The notes under the pieces are model-generated. The model was not told where the DNA came from. It saw only the letters and a program-made list of their open reading frames with translations, and ran no database searches. Positions 1-8,964 of a DNA stretch of 64,000 nt are shown here, piece after piece. Source of the stretch: Alphaproteobacteria bacterium (GTDB taxonomy: Bacteria > Pseudomonadota > Alphaproteobacteria > Micropepsales > Micropepsaceae); assembly GCA_028871795.1 (NCBI GenBank), contig JAGWMG010000005.1:1-64000 (forward strand). The letters run 5' to 3'. Position 1 is the first letter of the stretch, and every line of letters starts with the position of its first letter. The translations under genes and the position numbers were made by a program.

Positions 1-82
1 ACAGGTCCGCCGTCTTGGCACCCAGCTCGTGCTCCTTCAGCACCCCAATGATCTGCTCTTCGGTAAATCGCGAACGCTTCAC
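1..82 (-). CDS. IS3-family transposase OrfA, N-terminal fragment
   Basis: Reading the minus strand from a GTG at 82 gives VKRSRFTEEQIIGVLKEHE followed by LGAKTADL up to the window edge. This is the characteristic start of the small HTH protein (OrfA) of IS3-family elements, which binds the ends and is joined to OrfB by frameshifting in intact elements. Only about 27 codons lie in the window, so completeness cannot be judged. The conserved start of the family confirms the GTG. Confidence 0.85.
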   Translation of the reverse strand, partial: MKRSRFTEEQIIGVLKEHELGAKTADL

Positions 83-119
83 AGTCTGGTCCCTCCCTCA
101 AGGGCCAGACTCCAGTTCA
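83..119. mobile_element. Probable terminal inverted repeat end of the IS3-family element
   Basis: The non-coding stretch before the transposase start, read outward on the minus strand, begins TGAACTGGAGTCTGGCCC and reaches the GTG after about 37 bases. IS3 elements end in TG...CA, and the CA at 118-119 is the natural boundary. The partner repeat is outside the window, so the exact end is inferred. Confidence 0.5.
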
Positions 120-126
120 ACCCGGA

Positions 127-684
127 TTAAACGGCGGGGGCAACGTCAGTCGTCGCCCAAAATAGTTTGAACGGTCCACCAAGTGTGAGAATGGGAATAA
201 ACGGTGCGTATTCATTTATGACGGCTGCGACTTTTTCCATCGCCGAGTCGGAAGGGTGCGGGGCCAATGCGTTCCGAATACGTCGGTCATCTTTATGGAG
301 CCGTTTAATTTGCACTAATAGCGGTTTGACATCATCGAAATCACAAACGGTTGCAATATGCAAACTTGGATCGGTCGGTTTATTTCCTGACACTTGAAAC
401 TGGGTGGCTCCACCAAAAAGTCTCCTAGAAATTCCTTCGATTACACTCAGACCATCTTTAGGAGAGGAAATTGACTGTAAGATGCGCCTCAGACCACGCA
501 CTACTTTGTGCAAGACGTCATCTTCCAAGACATCGGCGTCTACCATGTCAGATGCATTCACGAGAAGAATTTTTCCACGTGTCGATTGCATCAATTTGGT
601 AAGCGGCAACTGTGCCCCCAAACAGTCCCCAGCACGGACGGTAACATAAATTACCGCTCTAGCAACCGGTGGTAGCGTTGGCAT
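127..684 (-). CDS. Hypothetical protein, 185 aa, on low-G+C DNA next to the IS end
   Basis: I do not recognise this protein. It has no signal peptide and no membrane segment. Hydrophobic strands such as VIYVTVRAGD and GKILLVNASDM alternate with charged helices, suggesting a soluble alpha/beta fold. Its stop lies only 8 bases from the inferred end of the IS3 element, and codon use is clearly less G+C-rich than that of the folB cluster, which points to horizontal acquisition. There is no good Shine-Dalgarno before the ATG at 684. It overlaps a small upstream frame (659-793), so it may be the distal gene of a coupled pair or the remnant of a longer frameshifted gene. Confidence 0.45.
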   Translation of the reverse strand: MPTLPPVARAVIYVTVRAGDCLGAQLPLTKLMQSTRGKILLVNASDMVDADVLEDDVLHKVVRGLRRILQSISSPKDGLSVIEGISRRLFGGATQFQVSGNKPTDPSLHIATVCDFDDVKPLLVQIKRLHKDDRRIRNALAPHPSDSAMEKVAAVINEYAPFIPILTLGGPFKLFWATTDVAPAV

Positions 685-793
685 CGCGAGATGAGTCGAC
701 GAAAATGATTCTTACGTCTGCTGGAAAACCAAATTGGTGATAGCACCAAATAAATTTGTAACCCTTTGCTAATGAAGGACAAAGTGTTGCCAC
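659..793 (-). CDS. Possible small ORF, 44 aa, overlapping the 185-aa ORF
   Basis: From a GTG at 793 a 44-codon frame contains protein-like sequence (GYKFIWCYHQFGFPADVRII, then FVDSSRDANATTGC) and stops at 659-661, overlapping the start of the 185-aa frame by 26 bases in another frame. It could be a coupled small gene, or the N-terminal part of the downstream protein separated by a frameshift. No homologue is recognised. Confidence 0.3.
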   Translation of the reverse strand: MATLCPSLAKGYKFIWCYHQFGFPADVRIIFVDSSRDANATTGC

Positions 794-849
794 GACTGTC
801 TAGTTCGTACCCGATCCCTATACCCCGGGGGTAGGGGGAGGAGTCTTGC

Positions 850-1254
850 TTACGGCCGCTTCCGCTCGATCTCCACGCCGGCGGATTCGGCGCCGGGCAG
901 CGCATGCAGCTTTTCCACCCGCACGCGCGCGGATTTCACGCGGGTGTCCTCGAAACAGACGGCGGCGATGCGCTCGGCCATCGTCTCGGCGAGGTTGATG
1001 TGGCCCTTGCCGACCAGGCCGCGGATCTTCTTGGTGATCGCCTCGTAATCGACCACTTTGTCCAGCCGGTCCTCGATCGCCGCCGCGTCTTCCACCGCCA
1101 GGTCCACGTTGATGCGCACCGGCTGCATCTTGCCCTGCTCGTGGCCGTGAATGCCGATCTGCGCCAGCAGCTCCAGGTCGCGGATGAAGACGTGGCGGAT
1201 CGCCCACGCCGCGTCGGCAATGTGGAGGGGATGAACGTTGTGCGGCGTGCTCAT
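850..1254 (-). CDS. folB: Dihydroneopterin aldolase
   Basis: FolB cleaves 7,8-dihydroneopterin to 6-hydroxymethyl-7,8-dihydropterin and glycolaldehyde in tetrahydrofolate synthesis, in the cytoplasm. The 134-residue length fits the family. The N-terminal IRDLELLAQIGIHGHEQG strand and the conserved INLAETMAERIAA segment (homologous to the usual VETLAERIA) identify it. It starts one base after the stop of the upstream SDR gene, so the two are almost certainly cotranscribed. Its 3' end abuts the low-G+C region that extends to the IS3 end. Confidence 0.93.
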   Translation of the reverse strand: MSTPHNVHPLHIADAAWAIRHVFIRDLELLAQIGIHGHEQGKMQPVRINVDLAVEDAAAIEDRLDKVVDYEAITKKIRGLVGKGHINLAETMAERIAAVCFEDTRVKSARVRVEKLHALPGAESAGVEIERKRP

Positions 1255-1255
1255 T

Positions 1256-2017
1256 CTATTCCCTCACGCCGACGTCCGGCGTTTGCCAGATCAAATGCTG
1301 TCCGCCGTCCACCGCGACCATCTGGCCGGTGACGGCGGAGCCTTCCAAAAGATAGCGCACGGCGTCGCAGACGTCCTGAGGCTCGGCGCCGCGCCCCAGC
1401 AGAGTGGCCTCACGCTGGCGGGCGAAATCGGCCTGCGATTGGCGCGCGTTGATGATGGTGGGTCCGGGGCCGACGGCGTTCACCCGCACGCGCGGCGCCA
1501 GCGCCTGGGCCAGCGTCGTCGTCAGCCATTTCAGTCCGGCCTTGGACAGGCTGTAGGACATGAACTGCGGCGTCGGCTTGAGCACGCGCTGGTCGATCAC
1601 GTTGACGATGGCGCCGTGAGCCGCGCGCGGCACCTGATGGGCGAAGGCCTGCGACAGCACGAAGGGCGCGCGCAGGTTGGTTTCCATGTGCTTGTCCCAG
1701 CTGTCGCGGCTGACGCTGTACCAGTCGTCGTTCTCGAACAGCGAGGCGTTGTTGACCAGAGCGGTGAGCGGGCCGAGTTCCGCCGCCGCGCGCTCGATCA
1801 GCGCCGCCGTTTCGCTTTCCTGGCTGAGGTCGGCCTGCAGCAGCGCCACCTTCCCGCCGCTGGTCGCCGCATCGGCGGCGGTGGCGCGAGCTTCTTTTTC
1901 CGAGGCATTGTAGTGGATCGCCACCGCCCAGCCGTGACGCGCCAGATCGAGGGCGATAGCGCGGCCCAGCCGCTTGGCGGCGCCGGTGACGAGAACGGTT
2001 TTGAGGGCGTCGGTCAT
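1256..2017 (-). CDS. SDR oxidoreductase, FolM/pteridine reductase-like
   Basis: This is a classical short-chain dehydrogenase of about 253 residues. It has the NAD(P)-binding motif VTGAAKRLG near the N-terminus, the NNAS motif, an IDQRV-x-KPTPQFMSYSLSK segment with the catalytic YxxxK, and a C-terminal GQMVAVDGGQHL. The IDQRV and KP-P-F-SY-LSK pattern is typical of FolM/pteridine-reductase-like SDRs, and the direct coupling to folB supports a pterin substrate such as dihydrofolate or dihydromonapterin. Substrate is inferred. I chose the ATG at 2017 because the conserved sequence begins there; a GTG at 2038 would add seven residues and lies directly behind GGAAG. Confidence 0.82.
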   Translation of the reverse strand: MTDALKTVLVTGAAKRLGRAIALDLARHGWAVAIHYNASEKEARATAADAATSGGKVALLQADLSQESETAALIERAAAELGPLTALVNNASLFENDDWYSVSRDSWDKHMETNLRAPFVLSQAFAHQVPRAAHGAIVNVIDQRVLKPTPQFMSYSLSKAGLKWLTTTLAQALAPRVRVNAVGPGPTIINARQSQADFARQREATLLGRGAEPQDVCDAVRYLLEGSAVTGQMVAVDGGQHLIWQTPDVGVRE

Positions 2018-2065
2018 GGAGGGAACTGTAGCATCCACCTTCCGCTTGTAGGGGAGATAAAAGTG

Positions 2066-3091
2066 CTAAAGAAACCCCACCAGCCGCTTCACATCGGCGA
2101 GGATCGGCGCCGCCATGGCGCCGGCGCGCGCCGCGCCGTCGGCGAGCACACGGTCGATCTCGGCCGGATCGGCCAGCAGGCGGCGCATCTGCGAGGCGAT
2201 GGGCGTCAGCTTTGCCACCGCCAGTTCCGCCAACGCGCTCTTGAAGCCGGAGAATTGCCGGCCGGCGAAGCGCGCGATCACAGCCGCGCGCGGCTCGTCG
2301 GCCAGCGCCGCATAGATGTTGACCAGGTTCTCCGCTTCGGCGCGACCCTCCAGGCCCTTTTCGGAATTGGGCAGCGGCTCGGGATCGGTCTTGGCCTTGC
2401 GGATTTTCTGGGCGATGGCGTCGGCGTCGTCGGTCAGGTTGATGCGCGAATAATCGCTGTCGTCGGACTTCGACATCTTCCTGGCGCCGTCGCGCAGGCT
2501 CATCACCCGCGTTCCCGCTCCGGCGATCACCGGCTCGGGCAGCGGGAAGAAACCGGGCGCGGCGAAATCGTTGTTGAACTTCTGCGCCACGTCGCGCGCC
2601 AGCTCGAGGTGCTGTTTCTGGTCTTCGCCCACGGGCACGTGCGTCGCTTTGTAGAGGAGGATGTCGGCGGCCATCAGCACGGGATAGGTGTAAAGCCCCA
2701 CCGAGGCGCGTTCCTTGTGCTTGCCGGATTTCTCCTTGAACTGGGTCATGCGGTCGAGCCAGCCCAGCCGCGCCACGCAATTGAAGATCCAGGCGAGTTC
2801 CGCGTGCGCGGGCACGCGGCTCTGGGCGAACACCAGGTTGCGTTTGACGTCCACGCCCGCCGCGATATAGGCCGCCGCCACTTCGCGCGTGGCCTGCGCC
2901 AGCTCGGCGGGATGGCCGTAACCCGCGTCCTGGGTGACGGCGTGCATGTCGACGACGCAGAAGAGGCACGGCATTTCGGACTGGATTTTCACCCAGTTCT
3001 TGAGCGCGCCCAGATAGTTGCCCAGATGCAGCGTGTTGGTGGGCTGCATGCCGGAAAAGACGAGGTGCTTGTGCTGCGGCGCGCCGGTCAT
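2066..3091 (-). CDS. trpS: Tryptophanyl-tRNA synthetase
   Basis: This class I synthetase charges tRNA-Trp with tryptophan using ATP. The 341-residue protein starts [20 protein letters not shown], followed by LHLGNYLGA, the HIGH-type signature, and carries [13 protein letters not shown], the KMSKS loop, in its second half. The open frame extends about 67 codons upstream, but the ATG at 3091 follows a GGGG ribosome-binding site and matches the usual start. In many alphaproteobacteria the order is glnD-murJ-trpS. Here murJ is missing from that position and a TPR gene lies in the opposite orientation. Confidence 0.96.
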   Translation of the reverse strand: MTGAPQHKHLVFSGMQPTNTLHLGNYLGALKNWVKIQSEMPCLFCVVDMHAVTQDAGYGHPAELAQATREVAAAYIAAGVDVKRNLVFAQSRVPAHAELAWIFNCVARLGWLDRMTQFKEKSGKHKERASVGLYTYPVLMAADILLYKATHVPVGEDQKQHLELARDVAQKFNNDFAAPGFFPLPEPVIAGAGTRVMSLRDGARKMSKSDDSDYSRINLTDDADAIAQKIRKAKTDPEPLPNSEKGLEGRAEAENLVNIYAALADEPRAAVIARFAGRQFSGFKSALAELAVAKLTPIASQMRRLLADPAEIDRVLADGAARAGAMAAPILADVKRLVGFL

Positions 3092-3264
3092 CGAAAAACC
3101 CCAGGTGAGGCGCGGGGTTATGCCGCGAAGCGGCGAACGCCGCAAGGCGGCGAAGCGGACATCGCGAATCCGGGGCGGAATAACGCGGTGCGGATTGCGA
3201 TTGTCGCCCCTACAGCCCGCGAAAGGCTTACAATCCGGATCAAATACGACGGGGGAGGGGGCCA

Positions 3265-4059
3265 ATGCACAAGCACATCGTTCTGGCGGCATTTATCGCA
3301 ATCGGGCTGGCGTTGCCCGCGCACGCGGACACAACGCCCGCGCCGACTGCGGAGCAGCCTTGGGTAAAAGCGCAAACTTTGCTCGATGCGACACTGTCCG
3401 ACCTCTCCAAAGGCGGCATCATGGCCGTCGCTGCGCATGTGTCCGACCTCGAGCAGGCTTTGGCGGAAGCGCCGCAGGCCATCGCCGCCGGCCACGCCGA
3501 AACCGGCACGATCACCGTGCTCACCGACGGCCCAACCGACACCTTGATCGCGCTGTCTGCGGCGGCTGCGGACAAGAACGCCGCCGGGCGGCAGACGGTC
3601 GCCGTGAACAATCCCTATCCTCCTATCAGCCTTTATCTTGGCTCCTATTACAACGAGATCGGCAAGCCTGAGGAGGCCTTGCGCGTGCTCGATGCCGGCC
3701 TGAAGCTCTACGGGATGCGCGGAGTTTTCGGAGTCGGCGCGCATAGGCCGCTGCTGATCAGCGAACGGGGCGCCGCCCTCGCTTCGTTGAAGCGCTGGCC
3801 GGAAGCGCTCGCGAACTACGACGAGGGCTTGGCGCTTACGGGAATCGACGACCGCGACCGCGCCCGCCTGTATCGGGGCCGCGGCTTCGCGCTGACCGAA
3901 TTGGGCCGCTTGGACGAGGCGGAACAGGCGTACCGCGATTCTCTCAAGCTCGATCCGGACAGCAAGATCGCGGAAGGGGAATTGGATTATATCGCCCGGC
4001 TGCGTGCCGGGGGCGCCAAGGAACCCGGCGGCATCACGCTGCCCGCGAAGACACCGTGA
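3265..4059 (+). CDS. Secreted TPR-repeat protein, 264 aa
   Basis: An N-terminal signal peptide ([18 protein letters not shown], cleavage after AHA) directs this protein to the periplasm. After a low-complexity Ala-rich region, residues from about 115 onward form tetratricopeptide helices: a [19 protein letters not shown] unit, an [19 protein letters not shown] unit and a final [18 protein letters not shown] unit. TPRs mediate protein contacts, and no specific partner can be inferred. A purine-rich GGGGGAGGGGG precedes the ATG. The stop faces the glnD stop with one base between them. It occupies the place where murJ normally lies between glnD and trpS. Confidence 0.8.
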   Translation: MHKHIVLAAFIAIGLALPAHADTTPAPTAEQPWVKAQTLLDATLSDLSKGGIMAVAAHVSDLEQALAEAPQAIAAGHAETGTITVLTDGPTDTLIALSAAAADKNAAGRQTVAVNNPYPPISLYLGSYYNEIGKPEEALRVLDAGLKLYGMRGVFGVGAHRPLLISERGAALASLKRWPEALANYDEGLALTGIDDRDRARLYRGRGFALTELGRLDEAEQAYRDSLKLDPDSKIAEGELDYIARLRAGGAKEPGGITLPAKTP

Positions 4060-4060
4060 G

Positions 4061-6823
4061 TCACGCCTTTGCCGTCGCCGTTTCGCCGTCGCCTTCCAGT
4101 GCCTTCAGCAGCCGGTTCTCGATGGACTTCAGCCGCTGGGGGTGGGTGACTTTGTGGCCGAAGCCGTCGCGCACGTAGAAGACGTCCACCACGCGTTCGC
4201 CGTAGGTGGCGATCATCGCCGAGGAGATCGACAGCCCCGATTCGAACAACGCGGTGGTGACGTCGTAGAGGAAGCCGACCCGGTCGGGGCCGCGCACTTC
4301 GATGACGCTGGCGGTGGTTGAGGCGTCGTTGTCGAAATTCACCCGGGCGGGCACCTTGAAGGCGTTGGCGCGGCTTTTGGGAGGACGTTTGGCGATCAGC
4401 CGGCGCGGGACGATTTGGCCGGACAGAGTCTTGTCGACGGTCTGGCGCAGGCGCGCCACGCGGTCGACGTCGCCGAACGGGCCGCCTTCGGCGTCCTGCA
4501 CCGAGAACACATCGAGCGCAAACCCGTCCGAGGTGGTGAAAATCTTGGCGTCCACGATCGAGCCGCCGGAGACCGCGATGGCGCCGGCGATCTGCGCGAA
4601 CAGTCCAGGGTGGTCCGGCGTATAGACGGTGAGTTCGCTGACGGCGCGGAAATCGTTGCTCACGGCGTCGAGCGCCAAGAGTTCGCCCTTGGCGTCGGCT
4701 TCGGCGGCCATGCGGGCGTGGCGCTCATGGGTGTCCGCGTCCAGCGCCAGCCAATAAGCGTCGTAATGGCGCGACAGGGTACGCTCGCGGACGTCTTGCG
4801 GCAGGTCGGCGAGGCGTTCGGCGAGCGCCTGCTTTGCCTCCTCGACGCGCGCGCCGCGCGCACGCACGGTGTCGCCGCCCGACATCAGGGTTTCGGCTTC
4901 GAGGTAGAGTTCGCGCAACAGCTGGCGTTTCCAGCCGTTCCACACGCCCGGTCCCACGGCGCGGATGTCGGCCACCGTCAGCACCAGGAGCAGCCGCAGC
5001 ATTTCCGGCGACTGCACGATCGCCACGAAATCGCGCACCGTCTTGGGATCGGCGACGTCGCGGCGCTGCGCCGTGTCGCTCAAGATCAGGTGGTTCTCCA
5101 CCAGCCAGGCGACCGAGCCCGTATCCTCCGCCGACAAGCCCAGCCGCGGGCACAGACTTTGGGCGATGGCGGCGCCGGCATCGGAGTGATCGCCGGGCAT
5201 ACCCTTGGCGATGTCGTGCAGCAGCATCGCGCAGTACAGCACTTCGCGCGTCTTGATGCGCTTGATCAGTTCGCTGGCCAAGGGATGTTCCTGCTTGAAC
5301 TCGCCGCGCTCGATTGCAGCCACGTTGCCCACGGCGCGGATCAAATGCTCGTCCACCGTGTAATGGTGGTACATGTTGAACTGCATCAGGGCGACGACGC
5401 GGCCGAATTCCGGCACGAACCTGCCGAAGACGCCTGCCTCGTTCATCAGCCTGAGCGCGCGCTCCGGATCGCCGCGCGAGGAGAGGATCTCCAGGAACAG
5501 CTTGTTGGCCTCGGGATCGGCGCGCAGATCGTCGCCGATGAGATCGAGCGAACGGGTGACGGTGCGCAGCGCATCCGGGTGGATGTCGATGCGCTTGGCG
5601 TCGGCGACGCGGAAGATGCGGACGAGATTGACCGGATCGCTCTTAAACGCGCCCGGCCGCGCGTTCAGCCGCCCGGTGTCCACGAAGAAATCGTCGGTCG
5701 AGCCGCGCGGCTTGAGGAAGCCCGGCAGGATGTTCGCCAGCGCGGCGCGGCGCTTCTTGTTCTGCACTTCCAGCGCGGCGCAGAAGATGCGCGTCAGGTC
5801 GCCGACGTCCTTGGCGACCAGGAAGTAGGCGCGCATGAAGTTCTCCACCGCGCGGCGCGGCACCTCGTCGGTGAAGCCGAGCCGGGCGGCGAGTTCGGGC
5901 TGGACGTCGAACGACAGGCGTTCCTCCGGGCGGCCGGCGAGATAGTGCAGCCGCACGCGGACATCCCACAGGAAGGCTTCGGCGTTCTGGAAGGTCTCGT
6001 ATTCGTCCTTGGTGAAGACGTTGTGCCGGACCAGATCGCCGGCGTCATAGACGCGGTAGAGATACTTTCCGATCCAGTAGAGCGTCTGCAGGTCCCTGAG
6101 CCCGCCTTTGCCTTCCTTGATGTTGGGCTCGACGAGGTAACGGCTTTCGCCGTGACGGAGATGGCGCTCGTCGCGCTCGGCCAGCTTGGCCTCGACGAAA
6201 TCCTGGCCGGAGCCGGTGGCGATGGCGGACCAGAATTTCCGGCGCAATTCTTCGCAGAGCTTGCGGTCGCCCGCGAGATAGCGCGTCTCCAGAAGGGCCG
6301 TGCGGATGGTGATGTCCTGCTTGGCCAGTCGGACGCATTCGGGCAGCGAGCGCGTGGCGTGCCCGACCTTCAGCCCCAAATCCCACAGCATGTGGAGGAT
6401 AAACCCGATGACGCTCTCGCCGCGGGCCGTCTGCCTGGCGGGGCGCACGAACAGGAGGTCGACGTCGGAGCCGGGAGCCAGTTCGCCGCGGCCGTAGCCG
6501 CCGGTCGCCACGACGGCGACGTGTTCCGCCGCGGTGGGATTCCCGGCCGGATGGAAATGCTTGACGGCGAAATCGTAGAGCACCCCGATCGTGGCGTCCT
6601 GGATTTCCGACAGCGCGCGCGCCGCCGCTTGCCCGGGCAGATTCTCCGACAGCACCTGTTCGCGCACGCGCAGGCGCGCGTTCAGAAATTCATTCTTGAC
6701 GAGGCTCAGCGCTTCCTTGCGCAGGGTGCCGGGATCGCCGTGACGGCCGGCCAGCGCCTTCAGTTCGCGGCGCAGCGCCGCCGCATCGAACGGCGCGTCG
6801 CGGCGCGGTCCCTCATGCAGCAA
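4061..6823 (-). CDS. glnD: Bifunctional PII uridylyltransferase/uridylyl-removing enzyme
   Basis: GlnD senses glutamine and uridylylates or deuridylylates PII proteins (GlnB/GlnK), controlling nitrogen assimilation. The 920-residue length fits the family. In order: a nucleotidyltransferase domain with GGYGRGELAPGSDVDLLF near residue 115; an HD phosphohydrolase domain with LLHDIAKGMPGDHS near residue 510; and two C-terminal ACT domains (starting near VSELTVYTPDHPGLF and VIEVRGPDRVGFLYDV) for glutamine sensing. The gene is complete. Downstream, where murJ and trpS would be expected in the same direction, a convergent TPR gene begins immediately, so any glnD-trpS readthrough must cross antisense DNA. 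Confidence 0.97.
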   Translation of the reverse strand: MLHEGPRRDAPFDAAALRRELKALAGRHGDPGTLRKEALSLVKNEFLNARLRVREQVLSENLPGQAAARALSEIQDATIGVLYDFAVKHFHPAGNPTAAEHVAVVATGGYGRGELAPGSDVDLLFVRPARQTARGESVIGFILHMLWDLGLKVGHATRSLPECVRLAKQDITIRTALLETRYLAGDRKLCEELRRKFWSAIATGSGQDFVEAKLAERDERHLRHGESRYLVEPNIKEGKGGLRDLQTLYWIGKYLYRVYDAGDLVRHNVFTKDEYETFQNAEAFLWDVRVRLHYLAGRPEERLSFDVQPELAARLGFTDEVPRRAVENFMRAYFLVAKDVGDLTRIFCAALEVQNKKRRAALANILPGFLKPRGSTDDFFVDTGRLNARPGAFKSDPVNLVRIFRVADAKRIDIHPDALRTVTRSLDLIGDDLRADPEANKLFLEILSSRGDPERALRLMNEAGVFGRFVPEFGRVVALMQFNMYHHYTVDEHLIRAVGNVAAIERGEFKQEHPLASELIKRIKTREVLYCAMLLHDIAKGMPGDHSDAGAAIAQSLCPRLGLSAEDTGSVAWLVENHLILSDTAQRRDVADPKTVRDFVAIVQSPEMLRLLLVLTVADIRAVGPGVWNGWKRQLLRELYLEAETLMSGGDTVRARGARVEEAKQALAERLADLPQDVRERTLSRHYDAYWLALDADTHERHARMAAEADAKGELLALDAVSNDFRAVSELTVYTPDHPGLFAQIAGAIAVSGGSIVDAKIFTTSDGFALDVFSVQDAEGGPFGDVDRVARLRQTVDKTLSGQIVPRRLIAKRPPKSRANAFKVPARVNFDNDASTTASVIEVRGPDRVGFLYDVTTALFESGLSISSAMIATYGERVVDVFYVRDGFGHKVTHPQRLKSIENRLLKALEGDGETATAKA

Positions 6824-6984
6824 AGCGCGTCACTCCCGTATTCGCCCGCAAGGAAAGCCCGCCCCGCCGTCAAACGCAAGGCACCGACTATTTCGGCATG
6901 GTCCGCGCTCATGCTCCATTCCCGCACAAAAACGAGCGGCGCGGGAAAGGCTCCCGCGCCGTCCGCTACCGCAAGTTCGTCCCT

Positions 6985-7188
6985 TTAGACGAGCTTCAGA
7001 TTGACGGCCTTGGGGCCGCGCTTGTCGGCTTCGACGTCGAAGCTGACGCGCTGGCCCTCGTTGAGGCCGCGCAGTCCCGCAGCCTGCACGGCGGTCATGT
7101 GGACGAACACGTCCTTGCCGCCGCCTTCCGGGGCGATGAATCCGAAACCCTTTGTCGTGTTGAAGAACTTGACTTGACCGATGGTCAT
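6985..7188 (-). CDS. Cold shock domain protein (CspA family)
   Basis: This 67-residue protein is a single OB-fold cold shock domain that binds single-stranded RNA or DNA and can act as an RNA chaperone. RNP1 is seen as KGFGFIAPEGG and RNP2 as VFVHM. The basic and aromatic residues of the nucleic-acid face (KFFNTTKGFGF) are present. A strong AGGAGAAA site lies 7-8 bases before the ATG. It is monocistronic, about 160 bases upstream of glnD and in the same orientation. Whether it is cold-induced or constitutive cannot be told from the sequence. Confidence 0.95.
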   Translation of the reverse strand: MTIGQVKFFNTTKGFGFIAPEGGGKDVFVHMTAVQAAGLRGLNEGQRVSFDVEADKRGPKAVNLKLV

Positions 7189-7447
7189 ACCGGCTTTCTC
7201 CTGAAAGCATTGAAGTCCGCGGCGAACACCATGTCCGCCGCGGTTGTCAAAGCCGCACCACTTTTTTCAGGGAAAGCGTCGTCGTCGTCACTCCAGGCCA
7301 TTCACTCCCAAGGGGAGCGTCGCATGGGCGCGCTTGAAACTTGTCTCTGTGGCTTGCGCGGCCTCAACTTTCGCTCCTATAGACGCTCGCTTTGGCCAAG
7401 GCAAGCAAGCGGCTGCCCGGCGCGGCGCGGCGCGATGGGTGTCCGCG

Positions 7448-8026
7448 TCACGCATGCTTGCGGCGCGGACCGCCTTTGCGCGCTCCCGGTGCGACCGTGC
7501 GGATGATGGTGCCGCAAGCGATGCGGGCGCCGGAATTGCCGTCGGGCTGGGTCGTGTAATCGTCGGCCTTGGCATTGACGATGATCGAAGCGCCGGCGGG
7601 ACGGAAGATCGTCTTCTTGCCGTTGCCCAGCGAGAACGCATTGGTGATCGTCGAAGCGTGCAGCGTTCCGTCCGCGGCCGCGAATTGATTGGGCAGGTCG
7701 CCGGGGCGCGGCCCGCCCTTGACCAGAAAGCCGTGCAGCTTGTTCGGCTCGAAAGAGAGGTCGGGCCCCGCGGAGGTGAAGAGTTTTTTCGGATCGCACG
7801 ACGCCGTGGTGTGGACCATGACGGCATGCGGACCGGGCTTGAGCCCATGCAGCTCGATCTCGATGAGGACCCCGTGCGAGGTCTGCTGGAAGCTGGCGCG
7901 GCCGATGGAGGCGCCGTCCAGCCCGATCAGTTTGGCCTCGGCATGGGCCTTGGATGCGGCACAGGCGGGTGTGAGCACCTCCGCCGCCAGTAGAAAAATG
8001 GCAAACCCGCGCAGCAGATTCTTCAT
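7448..8026 (-). CDS. SodC-fold (Cu-Zn superoxide dismutase-like) protein lacking most metal ligands
   Basis: A signal peptide (LLRGFAIFLLAAEVLTPACA) precedes a Cu-Zn SOD fold of normal order and length. Canonical SODs dismute superoxide using six His and one Asp. Here the copper motif GxHGFHVH reads PHAVMVH, so the first Cu ligand is Met. The bridging His in the AGPH motif is Asp (AGPDLSF). The HxGDL zinc ligand is Arg (RPGDL). The C-terminal VHAKADDY ligand is Asn (IIVNAKADDY). One Cu His, one Zn His (KLHGF) and the Zn Asp remain, as do the disulfide cysteines (TASC, IACG). A role in metal or protein binding rather than dismutation is inferred. Confidence 0.8.
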   Translation of the reverse strand: MKNLLRGFAIFLLAAEVLTPACAASKAHAEAKLIGLDGASIGRASFQQTSHGVLIEIELHGLKPGPHAVMVHTTASCDPKKLFTSAGPDLSFEPNKLHGFLVKGGPRPGDLPNQFAAADGTLHASTITNAFSLGNGKKTIFRPAGASIIVNAKADDYTTQPDGNSGARIACGTIIRTVAPGARKGGPRRKHA

Positions 8027-8553
8027 GGACAGCCCTCAAGGTTGATGTGGCCGGACCGCACCGCCACCGCACGGCGCCCGCGCGTTTAGCGTAACCAATT
8101 GAAACAAATACATCATTTGTTTCGCATCACAACCACGTGTTGCACCGCCACGACATCAACTTTAACGCTTAATGTTGACTCTTTGCAGGATTACCGCCGG
8201 AATCGGGACAAACAAATTGTGGGTTAATGGGGGCGTTCGATGTCGGCAGGGGCTATTCGAGCGGCTGCCAGGATCTTTGGCAGGAACAGGCGGGCGATTA
8301 CCGCGCTCTGCACAAGAACGTGACGAAAGCGGGTCAATAGCCGGCTTTCCTGCAGCGCACAGCAACAAAATGACGCATAGCGCCCACGGCGCCGGGCGCT
8401 GAACTTCGCCGCGCGCAATCTTATTTTATGTGTGTGAGGTTAACGCGCCGGGTGCCGTCCCGCCGGCGCCAACGGAATGTCGCGCCGAAGCGCTGTGACA
8501 GAAACCGAGACGCGCCTTTCCCTTTCCTCTTGGGGCACAGAGAGGAGGACAGC
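8027..8553. other. Intergenic region without a supported gene
   Basis: This stretch of just over 500 bases separates the divergent SodC-like and Rap1a-like genes. It contains short A+T-rich blocks around 8095-8130 and 8160-8220, consistent with promoters in both directions. There is no frame with a start, ribosome-binding site and protein-like composition. I see nothing else in it. Confidence 0.6.
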
Positions 8554-8880
8554 ATGAACAAATCCATCCTTGCGATCGCGGCGGTTGCCGCGTTGATCGC
8601 AACGCCCGTCGCCGCAACCAGGCAGTCGGTCGCCCAATATCTGGACAACTGCAAGTCCGACGAGCGGGACTGCACGATGATCGCCTACAATCTCATCTAC
8701 GCGGGCCAAAATGCCAGGTATCTCTGCCTGCCGAAATCCGTTTCGCTGGACGACGCGGCGGCCAGGCAAGTCGCCTGGTTGAGACAGCATGTGCTGGATC
8801 ATCCCCGTTTCGCCAGCGAAGATCTGGAGGATGCGCAATGGACCGCGGCCGAGGCGCTGTGGCCGTGCGCGAAAGGTTGA
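8554..8880 (+). CDS. Small secreted protein resembling Rap1a/Tai immunity proteins
   Basis: The ATG at 8554 follows GAGGAGGAC and opens a 108-residue protein with a signal peptide (SILAIAAVAALIATPVAA). The mature part has four cysteines in a pattern like the Rap1a/Tai superfamily: NCKSDERDC, then CLPKSVSLDDAAARQVAWLR, then a hydrophobic segment ending ALWPC. Rap1a proteins bind and inhibit type VI secretion amidases in the periplasm, but relatives are also found without any T6SS. None is visible here, so an immunity role is not supported by context. The assignment rests on remembered family pattern only. Confidence 0.55.
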   Translation: MNKSILAIAAVAALIATPVAATRQSVAQYLDNCKSDERDCTMIAYNLIYAGQNARYLCLPKSVSLDDAAARQVAWLRQHVLDHPRFASEDLEDAQWTAAEALWPCAKG

Positions 8881-8964
8881 CGGCACGCAGGTTCTCCACA
8901 GCCTGATTGTCGAGGCGCGCATCGAATCGTGCTTTGGTAGGGCCGCAGAAAAGAGGTCCGGCCC

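Noticed and set aside
4415..6988. 857-codon plus-strand frame opposite glnD
   Set aside because: Mirror frame of glnD with low-complexity composition; glnD on the minus strand has every conserved domain.
7222..7250. TTGACA upstream of the cold shock gene as a full promoter
   Set aside because: The -35 is good but the base 17 downstream gives GTTCGC, not a credible -10.
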